Origin: Tridacna crocea
Lineage: Eukaryota > Mollusca > Bivalvia > Cardiida > Cardiidae
Assembly (NCBI GenBank): GCA_943736015.1
Contig: OX031061.1
Location: 60,766,192-60,830,191, forward strand
DNA length: 64,000 nucleotides
Direction: 5' to 3'
The notes below the pieces were generated by a model, which was not told the DNA's origin, did not search any database, and was given only the letters and a program-made list of their open reading frames with translations. Position 1 is the first letter of the stretch, and each line of letters starts with the position of its first letter. The translations under genes were made by a program, and so were the position numbers. Shown here piece after piece: positions 33,291-44,275 of this stretch.

Positions 33291-34376
33291 TGGTCATTTT
33301 GTAGCCTGGCATTCAGGCCCTGCATTTCAGTCATTGTAATAAACAAGGTACACAACTACAGCAAAGTCACAGAAATGCGTGTTGTTACTTGCCCTTCTTC
33401 TTAAATCAGACATTCAGAACATTGAGAACACAGAGTTTTCGTTTTGCAGTTTTACTTGATGACTTTCTTTAATGAAAAGGCTCTATTTAAGGGACTGACA
33501 CCAGTCTAGTCATTTTGTAGTGGAGGGTTATTTCTCTGCATTACTCCGGCGAGAAACAGACAGGACCTTTTAATTTATTTACAAATATCTTTTAACAATT
33601 AGCTGCTGCTGCTTCACTATTTTTCTTGTGAAAAAAACATCTGTCATAAAATATCTAATAACTAAGGACCTTGAAGTTTAATATGTACATCACTGTCTTA
33701 GAGTCTTAGGAAAGTTCTTTTTTCTCTGTGATTTTTTCCATCATATTACTTCGATAATTCGAATCAATTTCTCGTAATACCTCAAATATTCGTATAATCG
33801 AATCATGATCACCGGTTATTGGGAAATATTCTAATATCGATACTCGGAATGCCTTGTCTTCCCCTATTTCTCAGCATATCCACAAAAATTTCATATCCGG
33901 GTCCTTTTTTACTGATTTTGTCTTCAACGTAATACGCCATTTTGTGTGGAAGTGTGGGCGTGGTTTTTTCCGATTCCGTCACAGTCTGTATCTGTAGTAA
34001 TAAATAATTACATTATACGTCATGTGGCTATTTTTAGAAATGTTATGGGTAAAGAAATGTCGTAATTTAAGCTAGGAAAGGGTGCTATTTTCCCGTCACA
34101 TTGAATATTTTTCTCCTTCCGAAAATCTGGAACTACTTTTTTTCTTAAATATAGGTTATCCGGTTAATGAGGGTCATTCTTCAATCATTTCCCTTGATTC
34201 TTCTCCAGAATTACGTTGGTCCTGATAAGAGAATGACTTGGATTTTATCCTTGATTTTCTTGCACTGAACAGCTATGTTCTTGAGATAATATTACGAGTA
34301 TATTTAGTTAGATTGTTTTACAAATCAATGTATGCGTAGTTCCTGATGATTTAGAAAAAGATTTGTATTGAATTAC
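33291..34376. other. No recognisable gene
   Basis: 33490-33560 is a worn CTACGTAG-family end. 33700-34350 is unique-looking AT-rich sequence. Confidence 0.4.
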
Positions 34377-34506
34377 ATGCCGACTTTAAACAAACATAAT
34401 AAATCATTGTTATATTTATCGCAACATCCCCAAGGGAACCAAGGATAAAAACAAAGGAATACAGGTAAAAGGACCAATCAATTATTTGGATACCTTCAGT
34501 GTTTAT
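34377..34506 (-). CDS. Possible transmembrane exon of the - strand gene
   Basis: On the - strand an acceptor with a good pyrimidine tract (ttatttcccttgccag) opens in phase 0, matching the phase-0 end of the Thr-rich exon at 36739-36804. It reads INTEGIQIIDWSFYLYSFVF then ILGSLGDVAINITMIYYVCLK. The end is uncertain: GCAT|GTAATT would give 130 nt, phase 1. The segment is only moderately hydrophobic, so it is tentative. Confidence 0.35.
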
Positions 34507-34664
34507 CTGGCAAGGGAAATAATCTATTTTCCAAGAATGGCACCCCATTGACTTGAGATCACCAGATTTAAAAGTGACATTCGTTGACAAATAATCACAG
34601 TAAATATAATATATGATTAATTTCATCAGCTTGTGGTTAATATGAGGGAATATTAATTTGCCTC

Positions 34665-34775
34665 AAAAGGGAAAGGTCTGCGAAAACTCGTGCTTTACGA
34701 CACTTATTATTTTCGCATACCTTCTCCTTTTTCGGCAAATATTTACCCATATTAACCACAAAGCTCATGAAATAT
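34665..34775. repeat. Small hairpin repeat
   Basis: Relative of 11455-11580: CGAAAACTCGTGCTTTACGA and ATTATTTTCGCA arms, followed by the shared tract TTTTTCGGCAAATATTT. Confidence 0.6.
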
Positions 34776-34788
34776 TAGTAAACTCTAT

Positions 34789-35018
34789 TTAACTCTTTAC
34801 CAAACGACAAAATTTTAGACTTGTCCAAATTGAAAGCATTTGCAGACGACAATATAAAAGTGACTTTAAATTTGAAATTTGCCTTGTGAAGGGTAGAAAA
34901 CATTGTGGGAAAAGGAGAAAATGCTGGTTACCAGCATTTTCTCCTTTTACCACAATGTTTTCAAAAGGCTTCTTTCTCAGGGTCGTCAAAAGTCGGGATT
35001 GTGTGGTAAAGAGTTTAC
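34789..35018. mobile_element. Family A hairpin MITE
   Basis: Begins TTAACTCTTTACCAAACGAC and ends GTGTGGTAAAGAGTTTA. The core AATGCTGGTTACCAGCATT is intact. Confidence 0.85.
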
Positions 35019-35254
35019 TCATTACTTTTGATTGATTGATTGTTCGATGCTTCACGCCGTTTTCAACGTTATCTAAGTCGTATCGTAGCGGCCAGTTCAC
35101 CTATCCATGCTTTCCTGCCGTCTTTTTTAACCAGTACTCCGCAATATTTTTCTCTCCAAGCCACTGGCTGCTTTCCCACATAAGCATCGTCGAAATAAAA
35201 TATTCAGAGGTGGGAAAGAAATGAATCCTGTCGCAAAGACTATCATCAATCCTC

Positions 35255-35335
35255 GGAAGGAGCCAGGGATCGAACCCTGGACTCCCTGTTGTCAAGTCCA
35301 GCAGGATACCGACTGAGCCACTGGGGCCCAGGAAC
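35255..35335 (-). repeat. tRNA-derived SINE head
   Basis: The - strand gives CAGTGGCTCAGTCGGTATCC (A box) and CCAGGGTTCGATCCCTGG (B box, T-arm). It resembles a tRNA but is followed by non-tRNA sequence and has no matched acceptor stem that I can see, so it is called a SINE. Confidence 0.6.
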
Positions 35336-35374
35336 TCCTTATCAAATTACACAATTTTAAATGACGATTTTTTT

Positions 35375-35810
35375 CCAAGAATGGTTAGAAAACATTATGG
35401 GAAAATGAAGAAAATGCTGGTTCCGAGCATTTTCTTCTTATTCCCCACAGTGCAGACAGACAGAGACAGACAGACTATACATTAACTGTATATGTGTGTT
35501 TTGTGTGTCACTTGTATGAGATACAAAACGAGGGATGTGGGTATATTTCCCATATGCCACAGCACGAGATTTTCTGTCTACCTTTTAGACCACGTGACCA
35601 TTAATGTCATGTCATAATTATGTACATGTATAAATATGATAAAAAGTGTGTTACAAGAAGAGGTCGCCGTGGTGGTAAAAATGAATTATTGCATCTGATT
35701 CGTAAGAAGCAAATTTCAGGTAGAGTGTTTATCAAATTACTCAGTTATTTGTTTCATTTCGCTTATTTAACAGGTTAGGGTTAAAACTTATTACAAACAA
35801 TACAATATTA
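35375..35810. other. Family A fragment, then unrecognised sequence
   Basis: 35375-35455 is a family A core with a CAGACAGACAGA run after it. 35460-35810 shows nothing recognisable. Confidence 0.5.
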
Positions 35811-35814
35811 GTTG

Positions 35815-36460
35815 TACAGTCAGGTGACAAGGGACATGGAAACTTGTTCATGACTGTGGTGAATCATGTCGGGCCAAGAGCTGAAGACAAGGTGGCGACA
35901 TGATTCACCAAAGCCGTGAACAAGTTTCCAAGTCCCCTGTCACCGTGGCCGTACAACTAATTTATCATACTGCAAAGTTTTGCCCTTTCAAAGCGCGTTA
36001 AGCGAAATTTTCCTTTATTATAATCTCACGAATCAAGTATGCTGACGAAATAGAAATTCCCTTCAGAGTGCCCCGATTCAATGAAAACTGACGTCACTGG
36101 AAAGTGACGTCACTAAAACGTGCAGTTTGGTGCATAAATGTGCAGTCTGGTCATCGATCGACGTCGCCATTTAGGATGTAGTGTTGCACGTGTAGTGATG
36201 TTGACGGGGCACACAAAAGGGAAACTGGCTTTACGTGTTTTTTGCCAGGGAACATGACATATACGTTTCCGGCATGTTAGCCAATCAGATTACCAGAAAT
36301 TTCTTTGCAGTATAATAGGTACGTATGAGTAGGTGCATTGACCGCCGCATACTAGGCTCCCAAAAAGGAAACTGGTTTTACGTTTGTTTTGCCAGTGTAC
36401 ATGATATATATGTTCGGGGTATATTATCCAATCAGATCAAGAGAATTTTCTTTGCAGCAT
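35815..36460. mobile_element. Family D hairpin and element, reverse orientation
   Basis: 35815-35960 is the hairpin with arms around TTGTTCATGACTGTGGTGAA and its complement. 35962-36318 is the ~360-bp element with ends TTATCATACTGCAAAG and CTTTGCAGTATAATA. It carries two adjacent CRE-like sites (ACTGACGTCACT and AGTGACGTCACT). 36319-36460 is part of another copy. Confidence 0.75.
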
Positions 36461-36738
36461 GATCAAGTTTTTTGTCCTACCTGTAGCCTTATTTTTCTAC
36501 TTCCAAAACCACACTCCACTGAAGAGGTTGCTTTAGTGAATCGATAGATTAGTGCAATTTTAATTTAAACATAATTGTCGAAATTCACATGCGTGATGTA
36601 CTAGCATTGTATATACAACTGCGGAAGTTGTATATTCAATACCGTATATACTTTTGAAATACTGATCCCTGATTGGTCAACTCGCTACGTACGTGGTCTA
36701 AGTAAACGCTTTACAGCAAGTTTCAAAATGCAGTTTAC

Positions 36739-36804
36739 CTTTGAAGTCGCATGAGTATTGACAGTGTCGGGCTGATTTTCAGTAGTTGTTTCTGCGTTTG
36801 TGCT
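36739..36804 (-). CDS. Exon: Thr-rich linker of the - strand gene
   Basis: On the - strand, acceptor ttccatacatttcag and donor TCAAAG|GTAAAC bound 66 nt, phase 0-0, encoding STNAETTTENQPDTVNTHAT then SK. The phase matches the preceding cysteine-rich exon, which ends in phase 0. It is likely an extracellular linker. Confidence 0.65.
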
Positions 36805-36874
36805 CTGAAATGTATGGAAAGTAAAAACTATGATTAGAAATGTCTGTTAAATAGGGGATATTTGTTTACCTCGG

Positions 36875-37100
36875 TTAAGTCTTTCCCAAACAAGCCCTGG
36901 TTTTTACGTCTGCAGTAAAAGTCTTTTGAAAACACTATGGAAAAAGGAGAAATTGCTCGTAACGAGCAATTTCTCCTTTTCCCACACTGTTTTCTACCCT
37001 TTAGGAGAACTTTCGACCATATTCGTCCAATCTAGAATTATTGTCTGCAAACTCTGTCAGTTTGGAAGGGTCTATAATTTGTCGTTTGGGAAAGGGTTAA
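36875..37100. mobile_element. Family A MITE, GCTCGTAACGAGC core variant
   Basis: Ends TTAAGTCTTTCCCAAAC and GTTTGGGAAAGGGTTAA. The core reads AAATTGCTCGTAACGAGCAA instead of the usual ATGCTGGTAACCAGCAT. The same subtype occurs at 45030 and about 54930. Confidence 0.85.
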
Positions 37101-37104
37101 AGAT

Positions 37105-37560
37105 CGAAATTGATTTCATGCTTTCCGGTAGGATATCGAGAAATAGCAGTGAAAATCTTACATTGGTACCACCAGTGAAAATACCGATTTTCACGTGCTT
37201 GTTGCCTAGGTAAATTGCGGGTGCCTAACAACCAGATGGGAAATATGACGTCAGATACTTACATTTCTCGCGCTTGACGTAATATTGTAATGCGTTGCAA
37301 TGCGGGAGGGGTACGCCACGGGGAATAACGGAAAAAAACTAATGGATTTTGATAAAGCTCTTCAAAGAAAGGGTTAACAGCATGATATAAATAGAATATT
37401 TGTTTTCTTCGGTGAAAGATCGAAATTTGTTTAATCTCGTGAACACCATCGGCAATATTTTCACTCGTGGCTGTGCCACTCTTGCAAATATTACCGACGG
37501 TGTTCACTCGATGAAATAAATTTCGATCTTTCAACGAAAAATACAAATATCCTCTATTTA
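37105..37560. repeat. Family G dispersed repeat
   Basis: Begins CGAAATTGATTTCATGC and runs to GATCTTTCAACGAAAA. Related to 16845 and 31615. Confidence 0.65.
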
Positions 37561-37821
37561 TTTTATGGAGTGAATATTGTTTGTTATATTTTTGCGAGTG
37601 GTGCAGCTTGATCTTGATCTATACTGTCCTCAAAAGCAACTATAGTCATGGGAGAAGCTTTATAGGATTTACCAAGTTTGAGGACTTCGTTACAGGTCAA
37701 ATATCAGGCTGTGCAGCCTGATCTTAATCTATACTGACCGCGATGACACCTGGGGCCCGTTCCACCAAGGTAGTTTCGAACAAATTCTGCGTAAGATTTA
37801 CCTAACTTTAGTACAGTGACA

Positions 37822-38182
37822 TTAAGGTATTACCAACCTAACGCTTCTAGTGCAGCATGGAAAAAAAATCTTGTTTGTTAATAAATATGGTTTTGTACTG
37901 ATATAATAGTCTTCTACATTTCAAATCGACCAGAAATTTCTTTGATGTCCATCTTGACATTCATTGTTGTTATTTTTGTCAGTTTTCTGAGAAGGGAGGT
38001 AATTATTATCTCCCTTTGGAATGAAAAAAGAGTTGCCCTAGATTTATAAATGAAATTCTAACAAGAAAAAACATGAAAAAAGTTGGCCAGGTCAAAGTAG
38101 TACAATAATACTCATTTTCAATCAAAGCAACTGTTTTAGGATAATATTACAGCTGTTTTTCATTAGAATGGTCCTACCTTAA
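37822..38182. mobile_element. Family I TTAA element
   Basis: 361 bp between TTAAGGTA and TACCTTAA, with weaker inverted similarity inside. Relatives: 48760-49121, 55922-56350 and 57300-57680. All contain a block with AGGGAGGTAATTATTATCTC or its complement. No coding capacity. Confidence 0.75.
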
Positions 38183-38356
38183 TCTGCCACGAGACACATG
38201 AAAACTATCATGATAATGTTCATGCACCTCGTAGACGATTATTGCCACTGTACAATAGTTGCGTAAAACTTACGCAATTTTTTTTTTCGTAAATACCTTA
38301 GTGAAACGGGGACCTGTACACATAATCGTGAAAGACGCGTTATAGGGTCTACTTAC

Positions 38357-38538
38357 ATTGAGGACTGTCTGACAGGTTTTGCAACACAACTGATAATTGT
38401 CTTCGTTACACCAAAACATCCTTTCCTTGTATGCTCCGTAAATATGGTTTAGGGGGTGGTCTGGATGTAGCAATGCACTACAGTCCACCGCACCAAGTGG
38501 AGAGAGGCCATAATCTTCGCAGTCGTCCGTAGTCGTAG
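38357..38538 (-). CDS. Exon: six-cysteine (ShK-like) extracellular module
   Basis: On the - strand, acceptor acaatacttacatttcag (phase 1) and donor CTCAAT|GTAAGT (phase 0) bound 182 nt, 60 codons. It reads TTTDDCEDYG, AVDCSALLHP, YKERMFWCNEDNYQLCCKTC and QTVLN. Six cysteines, an early C-x-D and a final CC-x-x-C recall ShKT-type modules, but the spacing (12, 23, 7, 0, 2) is unusual, so I give only a resemblance. It splices in frame to the signal-peptide exon, making a Thr run before the first cysteine. Confidence 0.7.
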
Positions 38539-38932
38539 CTGAAATGTAAGTATTGTTAACTAAAAGCCGATAAACTGTTTGAAAACATGACCTCTCCTGG
38601 CTTCTTTTGTAAAGAAACCAACTTGTATACTATATTATTAATTAACTATTGGATATATAGAAGTTATTCATGGAAACCGGTCCACGCGATACCAGTCACA
38701 TTTCTGATTTCGTATAGTACACAGATCGTGACCCCGGCTTAATACGACTTGACCTCCTATCAATACAGTTGACTTCGCATCAATATTAATGACCCGCGAC
38801 CAATACAGAAATCCTTGAACGTGATTGGTCAAAAGTTCAGTGGCGTGAGCGTCTGCGCTTACTTTTAGCCAATCACGTTCAAGGAGGCGGCAAAGTAAAC
38901 ATAACCCAAAAATTGATATTTATTTCCAGCAC
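38539..38932. repeat. Short inverted repeat
   Basis: 38810-38884 is a hairpin with arms CCTTGAACGTGATTGG and CCAATCACGTTCAAGG. The remainder is unrecognised intron sequence. Confidence 0.55.
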
Positions 38933-39054
38933 GGTAGAAAACATTGTGGGAAAAAGGAGAAAATGCTGGCATTTTCTCCTTTTCTCACAATATTTTCAGA
39001 AGGCTTCTTTTTCAGGGTGGTAAAAACCAGAGATTGTTTGGTAAAGGGTTAATT
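38933..39054. mobile_element. Family A fragment ending at TTAA
   Basis: Core shortened to AAATGCTGGCATTT (the loop ATCC/GGTTACC part is lost), right end TTGTTTGGTAAAGGGTTAA. The next palindrome starts at the same TTAA. Confidence 0.7.
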
Positions 39055-39206
39055 AATAAAATTGTCATTAATCAAGTGATTTCGTATTGGCCCAGTTACA
39101 GGTCCGAGGTCTGCCGAATTGGCCCTCGGCCTTCGGCCTCGGGCCAATACGGCTGACCTCGGACCTGTAACTGGGCCAATACGAAATCACTTGATTAATA
39201 ACATTA
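39051..39206. repeat. ~150-bp near-perfect palindrome
   Basis: Arms begin ATCAAGTGATTTCGTATTGG and contain CAGTTACAGGTCCGAGGTC; the centre is GGCCTTCGGCC. Arm identity is nearly complete, implying recent origin or conversion. Confidence 0.85.
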
Positions 39207-39395
39207 TAGTATTGACCTTATCGAAAGTACGGCCGTCAGGTAGAAAGGTGAAGGTTAATAAAGATGCTAAGTGCAACACTAACATCTAAAACGAAGTCAA
39301 GTTCAGTTTGCAAGCGTATATTAATGCTTATTTGAGTTTTCGATTCAGTGCACCTTTAATCGATTTTCACGGGTAGGCCATTGAAACTTCCATGG

Positions 39396-39637
39396 TTAAC
39401 TCTTTACCAAACGACAAAATTTTAGACTGATCCAAATTGAAAGCATTTGCAGACAACAAAATAAGAGTGACTGGAAATTTGAAATTCCTTTTGGGAAGGG
39501 AAGAAAACATTGTTGGAAAAGGAGAAAATGCTGGATTAAAATGCTGGTTTCCAGCACTTTCTCATTTTCCCACAATGTTTTCAGAAGGCGTCTTTCTCAG
39601 GGTCGTTAAAAGGAGGGATTATGTGGTAAAGAGTTAA
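39396..39637. mobile_element. Family A MITE with small duplication at its centre
   Basis: TTAA to TTAA, 242 bp. AAAATGCTGG occurs twice at the core (with GATTA between), making the copy about 14 bp longer than others. Confidence 0.85.
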
Positions 39638-39689
39638 TAATTTAATATTGGTAGTTTTCGTGAACATTGGCGAAATCTGATTGGCTGTT

Positions 39690-40040
39690 TCTTTTTTTCA
39701 TAGCTCCATGAAAAGAAAAAACTCATTGCGCCTGTGTAATGCAGTGAAATGACCCTCCCTACAAAATTACCCATGTGACATTTCACTACGTAGAGGAATG
39801 ACCCGGGTCATTTCTCTACGTAGTAAAATGACCCATGGGTCATTTCGTAGGGGAGGGTCATTTCTCTGCATTACACCGAAACTACTTCGCTAGAGGATAC
39901 TTTTGCGGGTCCTACACACTGCTTTGCTCATTTTCTTTAGTTCTATTGGTTAATTTTCAGTATTGGGGATCTGAAAACGGCTTCCCTATTGTATTCTTGC
40001 GCCAGACAAATATGACTGGAAAGGGGCATTAGAAATTCCA
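39690..40040. repeat. CTACGTAG repeat and dispersed repeat
   Basis: 39730-39888 is a nearly symmetric family E palindrome (GACCCGGGTC and GACCCATGGGTC centres). 39690-39995 as a whole is reverse-complementary to 15880-16080. Confidence 0.6.
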
Positions 40041-40439
40041 ACGTTAGATTTAAAAATAAAGAAAATGAATTATTTCCTCGGGTGTGTGTTGTCTGCAAAA
40101 TTATAAGGAATACATTTGAGCTGCACAGCATAGCAGGTATAGTACAGTAACAAGGAAATTGTTGTATGGCCGCGCCATTTGACACGTGTAGGTTGGTAAA
40201 CATCAAATGCAACCTTGCAAGGAAAAATAAAATAAAGTCAAGTTTTATTTGAATTTTAACGCATATTTGATTTTCGACTCGGCGCAAATTTTGTGACCCG
40301 TCACGCGAAAAGAGATCATCTGGGAACATCTCAATTCTAATAGTTTAGTTTAAACATATTTATTTTACATTGATTGAGAAACAAGTTTTAACAACTTACT
40401 CTAATCTCTCTCGATTCTGCTTCCTGGGAACTACACCAG

Positions 40440-40560
40440 TACTCGCGCCGAATGTGTGGGGCAATGAAAAATCCCGAAGTTGACACCCGCTTCCGGGTAT
40501 CGAACTCAGGACCTTTAGGTTATGAGGCCGACGCTCTACCTCACGACCACGGACACCACT
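40440..40560 (-). repeat. tRNA-derived SINE head
   Basis: The - strand reads CGTGAGGTAGAGCGTCGG (A box) and CTGAGTTCGATACCCGG (B box). The acceptor stem is not tRNA-like. A truncated family A copy follows at 40560-40605. Confidence 0.6.
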
Positions 40561-40605
40561 TGCTCTGGGACGGGTAGAAAATATTGTGGGAAAAGGAGAA
40601 AATAC

Positions 40606-40984
40606 TCAATTCTATTTGTTGTTGTTGTTGTGTCGGAAAAATTTCGATCCTAGTAAGCCTTCGCGAACTGCAAGTTTTTCATTAACTTCCTTTTATAGAA
40701 TATGGCCCGTATCTGTTTCATTTCTAAAATTAATTTCCCTGGTACAAGGATTTATTTTGCATAAATTTTGAAAACTGATCTTGTATGACTGTCAAGGCCA
40801 TTGGGTCGAGGACGAAATTCAGTTATTGACGTGGTACAAAATTTGACAAAAAAAGATAGAAAAAGAAAGATGATACCAGCTGTCATCTGCATGTGTTCGC
40901 ACGACGATGAGAGTTTTTTGTGACATGAGCAAGGATGAATGGAAGATATGAATTTTGTTCCCAAAGAAATCTAGAATATAATTA
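40606..40984. other. No recognisable feature
   Basis: A short (TTG)n at 40615, otherwise unique-looking sequence with no splice-bounded frame. Confidence 0.4.
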
Positions 40985-41226
40985 CATAGGCGTCATGTTT
41001 TGGTAAAAGGGGACTCGATGCCTCTCCGTGGTACAATGTCATGATAGCAAGAAAGTTATTCCAATATTACGGATCCTTAACAACCGCTTTTTAAAAGAGT
41101 TAATCATGAGGTAGAATGGTGGTCCTTGAACATACAGAAAATTGACCACTAGCGAAAAGTTTCGGCCCAGGTCAGCCTGCGCGGACTGCGCAGGCTGAGC
41201 TGGGTCGATACTTTTCGCAGATCTAT
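40985..41226. repeat. Family B hairpin repeat
   Basis: Contains the hairpin CAGCCTGCGCGGACTGCGCA with GGTCGATACTTTTCGC on one side and GCGAAAAGTTTCGG on the other. Related copies are at 50085-50320, 55455-55690 and 56494-56745. Confidence 0.75.
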
Positions 41227-41441
41227 TAACTCTTTACCAAACGACAAAATTTTCGACTTGACCAAATTGAAGGCATTTGCAGACAACAAAATTCATGTGG
41301 CTCAAATATCGAAGTTTGCTCTGGGACGGGTAGAAACATTGTGGGAAAAGGTGAAAATACTGGTTACCAGCGTTTTCTCCTTTTCCACAATGATTTTAAA
41401 AGGCTTTTCCGTGAAAATCACGGATTATTAGGTGAAGGTTA
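41226..41441. mobile_element. Family A hairpin MITE
   Basis: Starts TTAACTCTTTACCAAACGAC; the right end is diverged (TTAGGTGAAGGTTAA). It abuts the family B repeat. Confidence 0.75.
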
Positions 41442-41689
41442 AGCCCTTTTTTTTTTTTTTTTTCAAAGAATATGCATCATATCAATTTTGGTGTCAAAAC
41501 CTATTTGTGTGAAATATTCGGATACCATGTTTAGTACAAGATTCGATATCGAAAGTTGATATTTCGTTACTGTTTAAGTTGACCCCCTTGACCTCTGTAT
41601 CGTGTGAAACTGACACACAGTTTTTAATGTGAGAAGAATAGCACACCATCTACCGGCTAGGTATGGGAAACTATTTTTGACAAATATCA

Positions 41690-42250
41690 AATATCGGGTA
41701 GTGTAGACTTAGATCAGGTTGCACGTTCTGTGCAATCTGATCTTAAACTACATTATTATACTGCAAAGAAAGTTCTCATGATCTGAACGGAAAATATATC
41801 CCGAATATATATATATCATGTACACTGGCAAAACCAACGCAAAAGAATTTTCCCTTTCGGGAGCCTCGTACACATAACTACACTATCAACGCAACATCCA
41901 AAATGGCGGCATCGATCAAGATTAACATCAAAATTGCGCGCCAAACTCTGCGTTTTAGCGCATATTACCAAGGTTCCAGTGACGTCATTTCCAAGAGACG
42001 TCAGTTTTTATTTAACTACGGCGCTCAGAAGGGAAATTATACTTCGTCAGTGTATTGTTTTTCTTTAACCAAAAAAAACAGATAAAATTCGCTTACAAAC
42101 TTAAGATGGTAAAACTTTGTAGTATAATAAATTCGTTACACGGTCAGGTGGCAGGGGACTTTGAAACTTGTTAGGGCTGTGGTGAACCATGTCGCCCTGA
42201 GTCAAAGGCTTTGGCTCGGGGCGACAAGATTCAACACAGCCGTGCAGTCT
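41690..42250. mobile_element. Family C core followed by family D element
   Basis: 41690-41760 is a family C hairpin core (GTGTAGACTTAGATCAGGTT). 41755-42135 is a family D element with AGTGACGTCATTTCC. 42140-42245 is its hairpin. Family D ends in a stretch of C-type sequence (GCAGTCTAATCTTG). Confidence 0.65.
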
Positions 42251-42591
42251 AATCTTGTATTTATACCGTCCGATTGAGTTTAGAAACCCTTTCAGAGATT
42301 TCTTTTTCGGAGAAGCAGCATGTGCCTGCTTTTGACCTCCTTTCTTAGGTATTGATAACGAATGAATAAATAGATATTTGCGATTGGTAGAAAAATGAAG
42401 ACATGTTTATTTTAAAGGTCCCTGACTATTGTCTAGCAAAATTAAGCTGTCTCTATCTTATAAAGATATTTCTTGGGTTTTTTTTTTTGTGGGTTATAAC
42501 TTTAACCGTCGAGTTTGTATTAGCACTGTACTAGCATCACAGGAGTATTTCTAGCCTGTAGATCTAGCATTAAAAGTTAGCTGCAAGTGGC

Positions 42592-43604
42592 TTAACTCTT
42601 TCCTACACTATCCCGACTTTTGGCGACCCTGGAGCAGAGGCCTTTTGAAAACATTGTTGGAAAAGGAGAAAATGCTGGTAACAATCATTTTCTCCTTTTT
42701 CAACAATGTTTCCTACCTTGTCACAGGCAAATTCCAATATTTAAGTACCCATTATCTATATATTATCAGACTAAGTTTATTAAATACTGGATAAGACTTT
42801 TGTATATGGAAGTAACTAGATACCCCAAAAATTGTTATAATATGCTTAAAAGATTAGATGGTTGTGGCAAAACGAATTGGTTCTCAAAAGTAAGACAATT
42901 TTTATTCTCGCACGGATTCGGTATTGTTTGGATATCTCAAGAAATAGGCAATCCATCTCAGTTTATTGGTGATTTAAAACAAAGATTGAAAGACTGCAGT
43001 TTACAAACATGGCATAATGATATGCTGGATTCAACACGATGTGATTTTTACAAGAATTTCAAAAGTCTTTTAAATGTAGAGAGTTATCTTACTTTAAACA
43101 TACCCTTTCGGCAAAAACGCTCATTATCTCGATTTCGCTGTTCAAGCCATAAATTAAATATAGAATACGGTCGGCATTTCAATGTAAACAGGGAAGATAG
43201 AGTTTGTACTCACTGTTTCATGCATCATGATGTTTTGGTATTAGAAGATGAATATCACGCTTTCTTTGTTTGCGAAAAATTTAAGGCAATTCGTGAAATT
43301 TACTTATTCTCTTGGTTTAAACTTAACGCTAGCAGGGAAAACTTACATCGTTTATTCCAGAGTGAGAATCCCGAAAAAATCAAAAGATTAGCTTTATATG
43401 TTACTAAATTAATGGAATGTATATAGAATTTGGCACATTGCTATTTGTTAAAATGTGAAAACTATATTATCTGTATTGTGGGCCAGAGGCCTTATTACGC
43501 TAATTAATAAAGATTGTATTGTATTGTAGTCACATTTAATATGTAGTCTGCAAAAGCTTTCAACTTTAACAAGTCTAAAATTTTGTCGTTTGGTAAAGAT
43601 TTAA
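42592..43604. mobile_element. Family A MITE split by a LINE insertion
   Basis: The left half runs from TTAACTCTTTCC through the hairpin core to about 42745. The right half resumes at about 43530 (GTCACATTTAATATGTAGTC) and ends TGTCGTTTGGTAAAGATTTAA. Joined, the halves match other copies. Confidence 0.8.
42746..43527 (+). pseudogene. 5'-truncated LINE, C-terminal ORF2 fragment
   Basis: The open frame to 43426 encodes the region after reverse transcriptase in LINEs: FRQKRSLSRFRCSSHKLNIE, then CTHCFMHHDV and EDEYHAFFVC, a C-x2-C ... H-x4-C zinc-like motif typical of the LINE C-terminal domain. After the stop is a short 3' UTR ending in a (TTGTA)n tail near 43510-43527. No RT core is present. 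It appears young because the frame is intact. Confidence 0.75.
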
Positions 43605-44130
43605 AGCCATAGAATATTATACGTTATAGATATCGTACGAAAATCTGTTTTGGATAACATAAGAATTTATCTTTATCAATTTAAGCAGATTTACCAGATT
43701 TGATCATCTTCAGGGCAATTTAGATAAGTTGTGTCAATAACTGCGCAATGTTTAATGACTGTATCGATATTTGATCTTTTAGTCATCTATCACAGTAAAA
43801 TCATGCCAGAGCGAATGAAAAAATGATAGCTTTTTTAAAAATGATGAAAAGAAGCAATTCGCGTTCCTCAGAAATATCTTTTATTACTCAACAATATCTT
43901 TTTTTTCTTCGACGAGTTTCTTTTTCTGAATGTTCTTATCGTTTTTGTGGTATTTGTCGAAGACAATACCGCTAAGATTTCACCAATGAATTTTAAAGAC
44001 ATGATATATCGTATATTGTGCAAAGCCGAAGGAAATTAGCACAATATTTTTTTTTTCTGGCAAATGAGTTTTTCGGTAGCACTCAGATTAAAATTGGAAA
44101 CGGCATGTTAAAATACATAATAACATTTTA
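43605..44130. repeat. Fragment of the 53.5-54.7 kb inverted-repeat family
   Basis: 43870-44110 shares GTGGTATTTGTCGAAGACAA and TTGTGCAAAGCCGAA with both arms of that element. 43605-43870 is unrecognised. Confidence 0.6.
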
Positions 44131-44196
44131 TTAGTTCCACACAATGGCTTCCTCGACAAATACCACTGCAGCGTTCTCAACACTTTGATTTTTCTT
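44131..44196 (-). pseudogene. Relic of a receptor-tail exon
   Basis: On the - strand the frame NQSVENAAVVFVEEAIVWN then stop resembles the tails at 53.2 and 29.0 kb. An in-frame TGA precedes it and no membrane span is attached, so it is a relic. Confidence 0.45.
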
Positions 44197-44204
44197 TCAT
44201 TTTA

Positions 44205-44275
44205 GCCGAACCCCGATAGCTCAGTCGGTAGCGTGCAGGACTTCAGAACACGGCTTCAGGGTTCGATTCTGTAGA
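44205..44275 (+). repeat. tRNA-derived SINE head
   Basis: CCCCGATAGCTCAGTCGGTAG (A-box region) followed 38 bp later by AGGGTTCGATTCTG (B box). It is followed by GT-rich and (TTG)n(ATG)n repeats at 44277-44370. Confidence 0.6.

Noticed and set aside
35255..35335. Functional tRNA gene
   Set aside because: A and B boxes are present but the acceptor stem does not pair and the sequence continues as repeat, as at 40470, 44205 and 52970.
42620..42735. N-terminal part of the open frame at 42620-43426 as protein
   Set aside because: The first ~40 codons are the MITE hairpin read through. Only the later part is LINE-derived.
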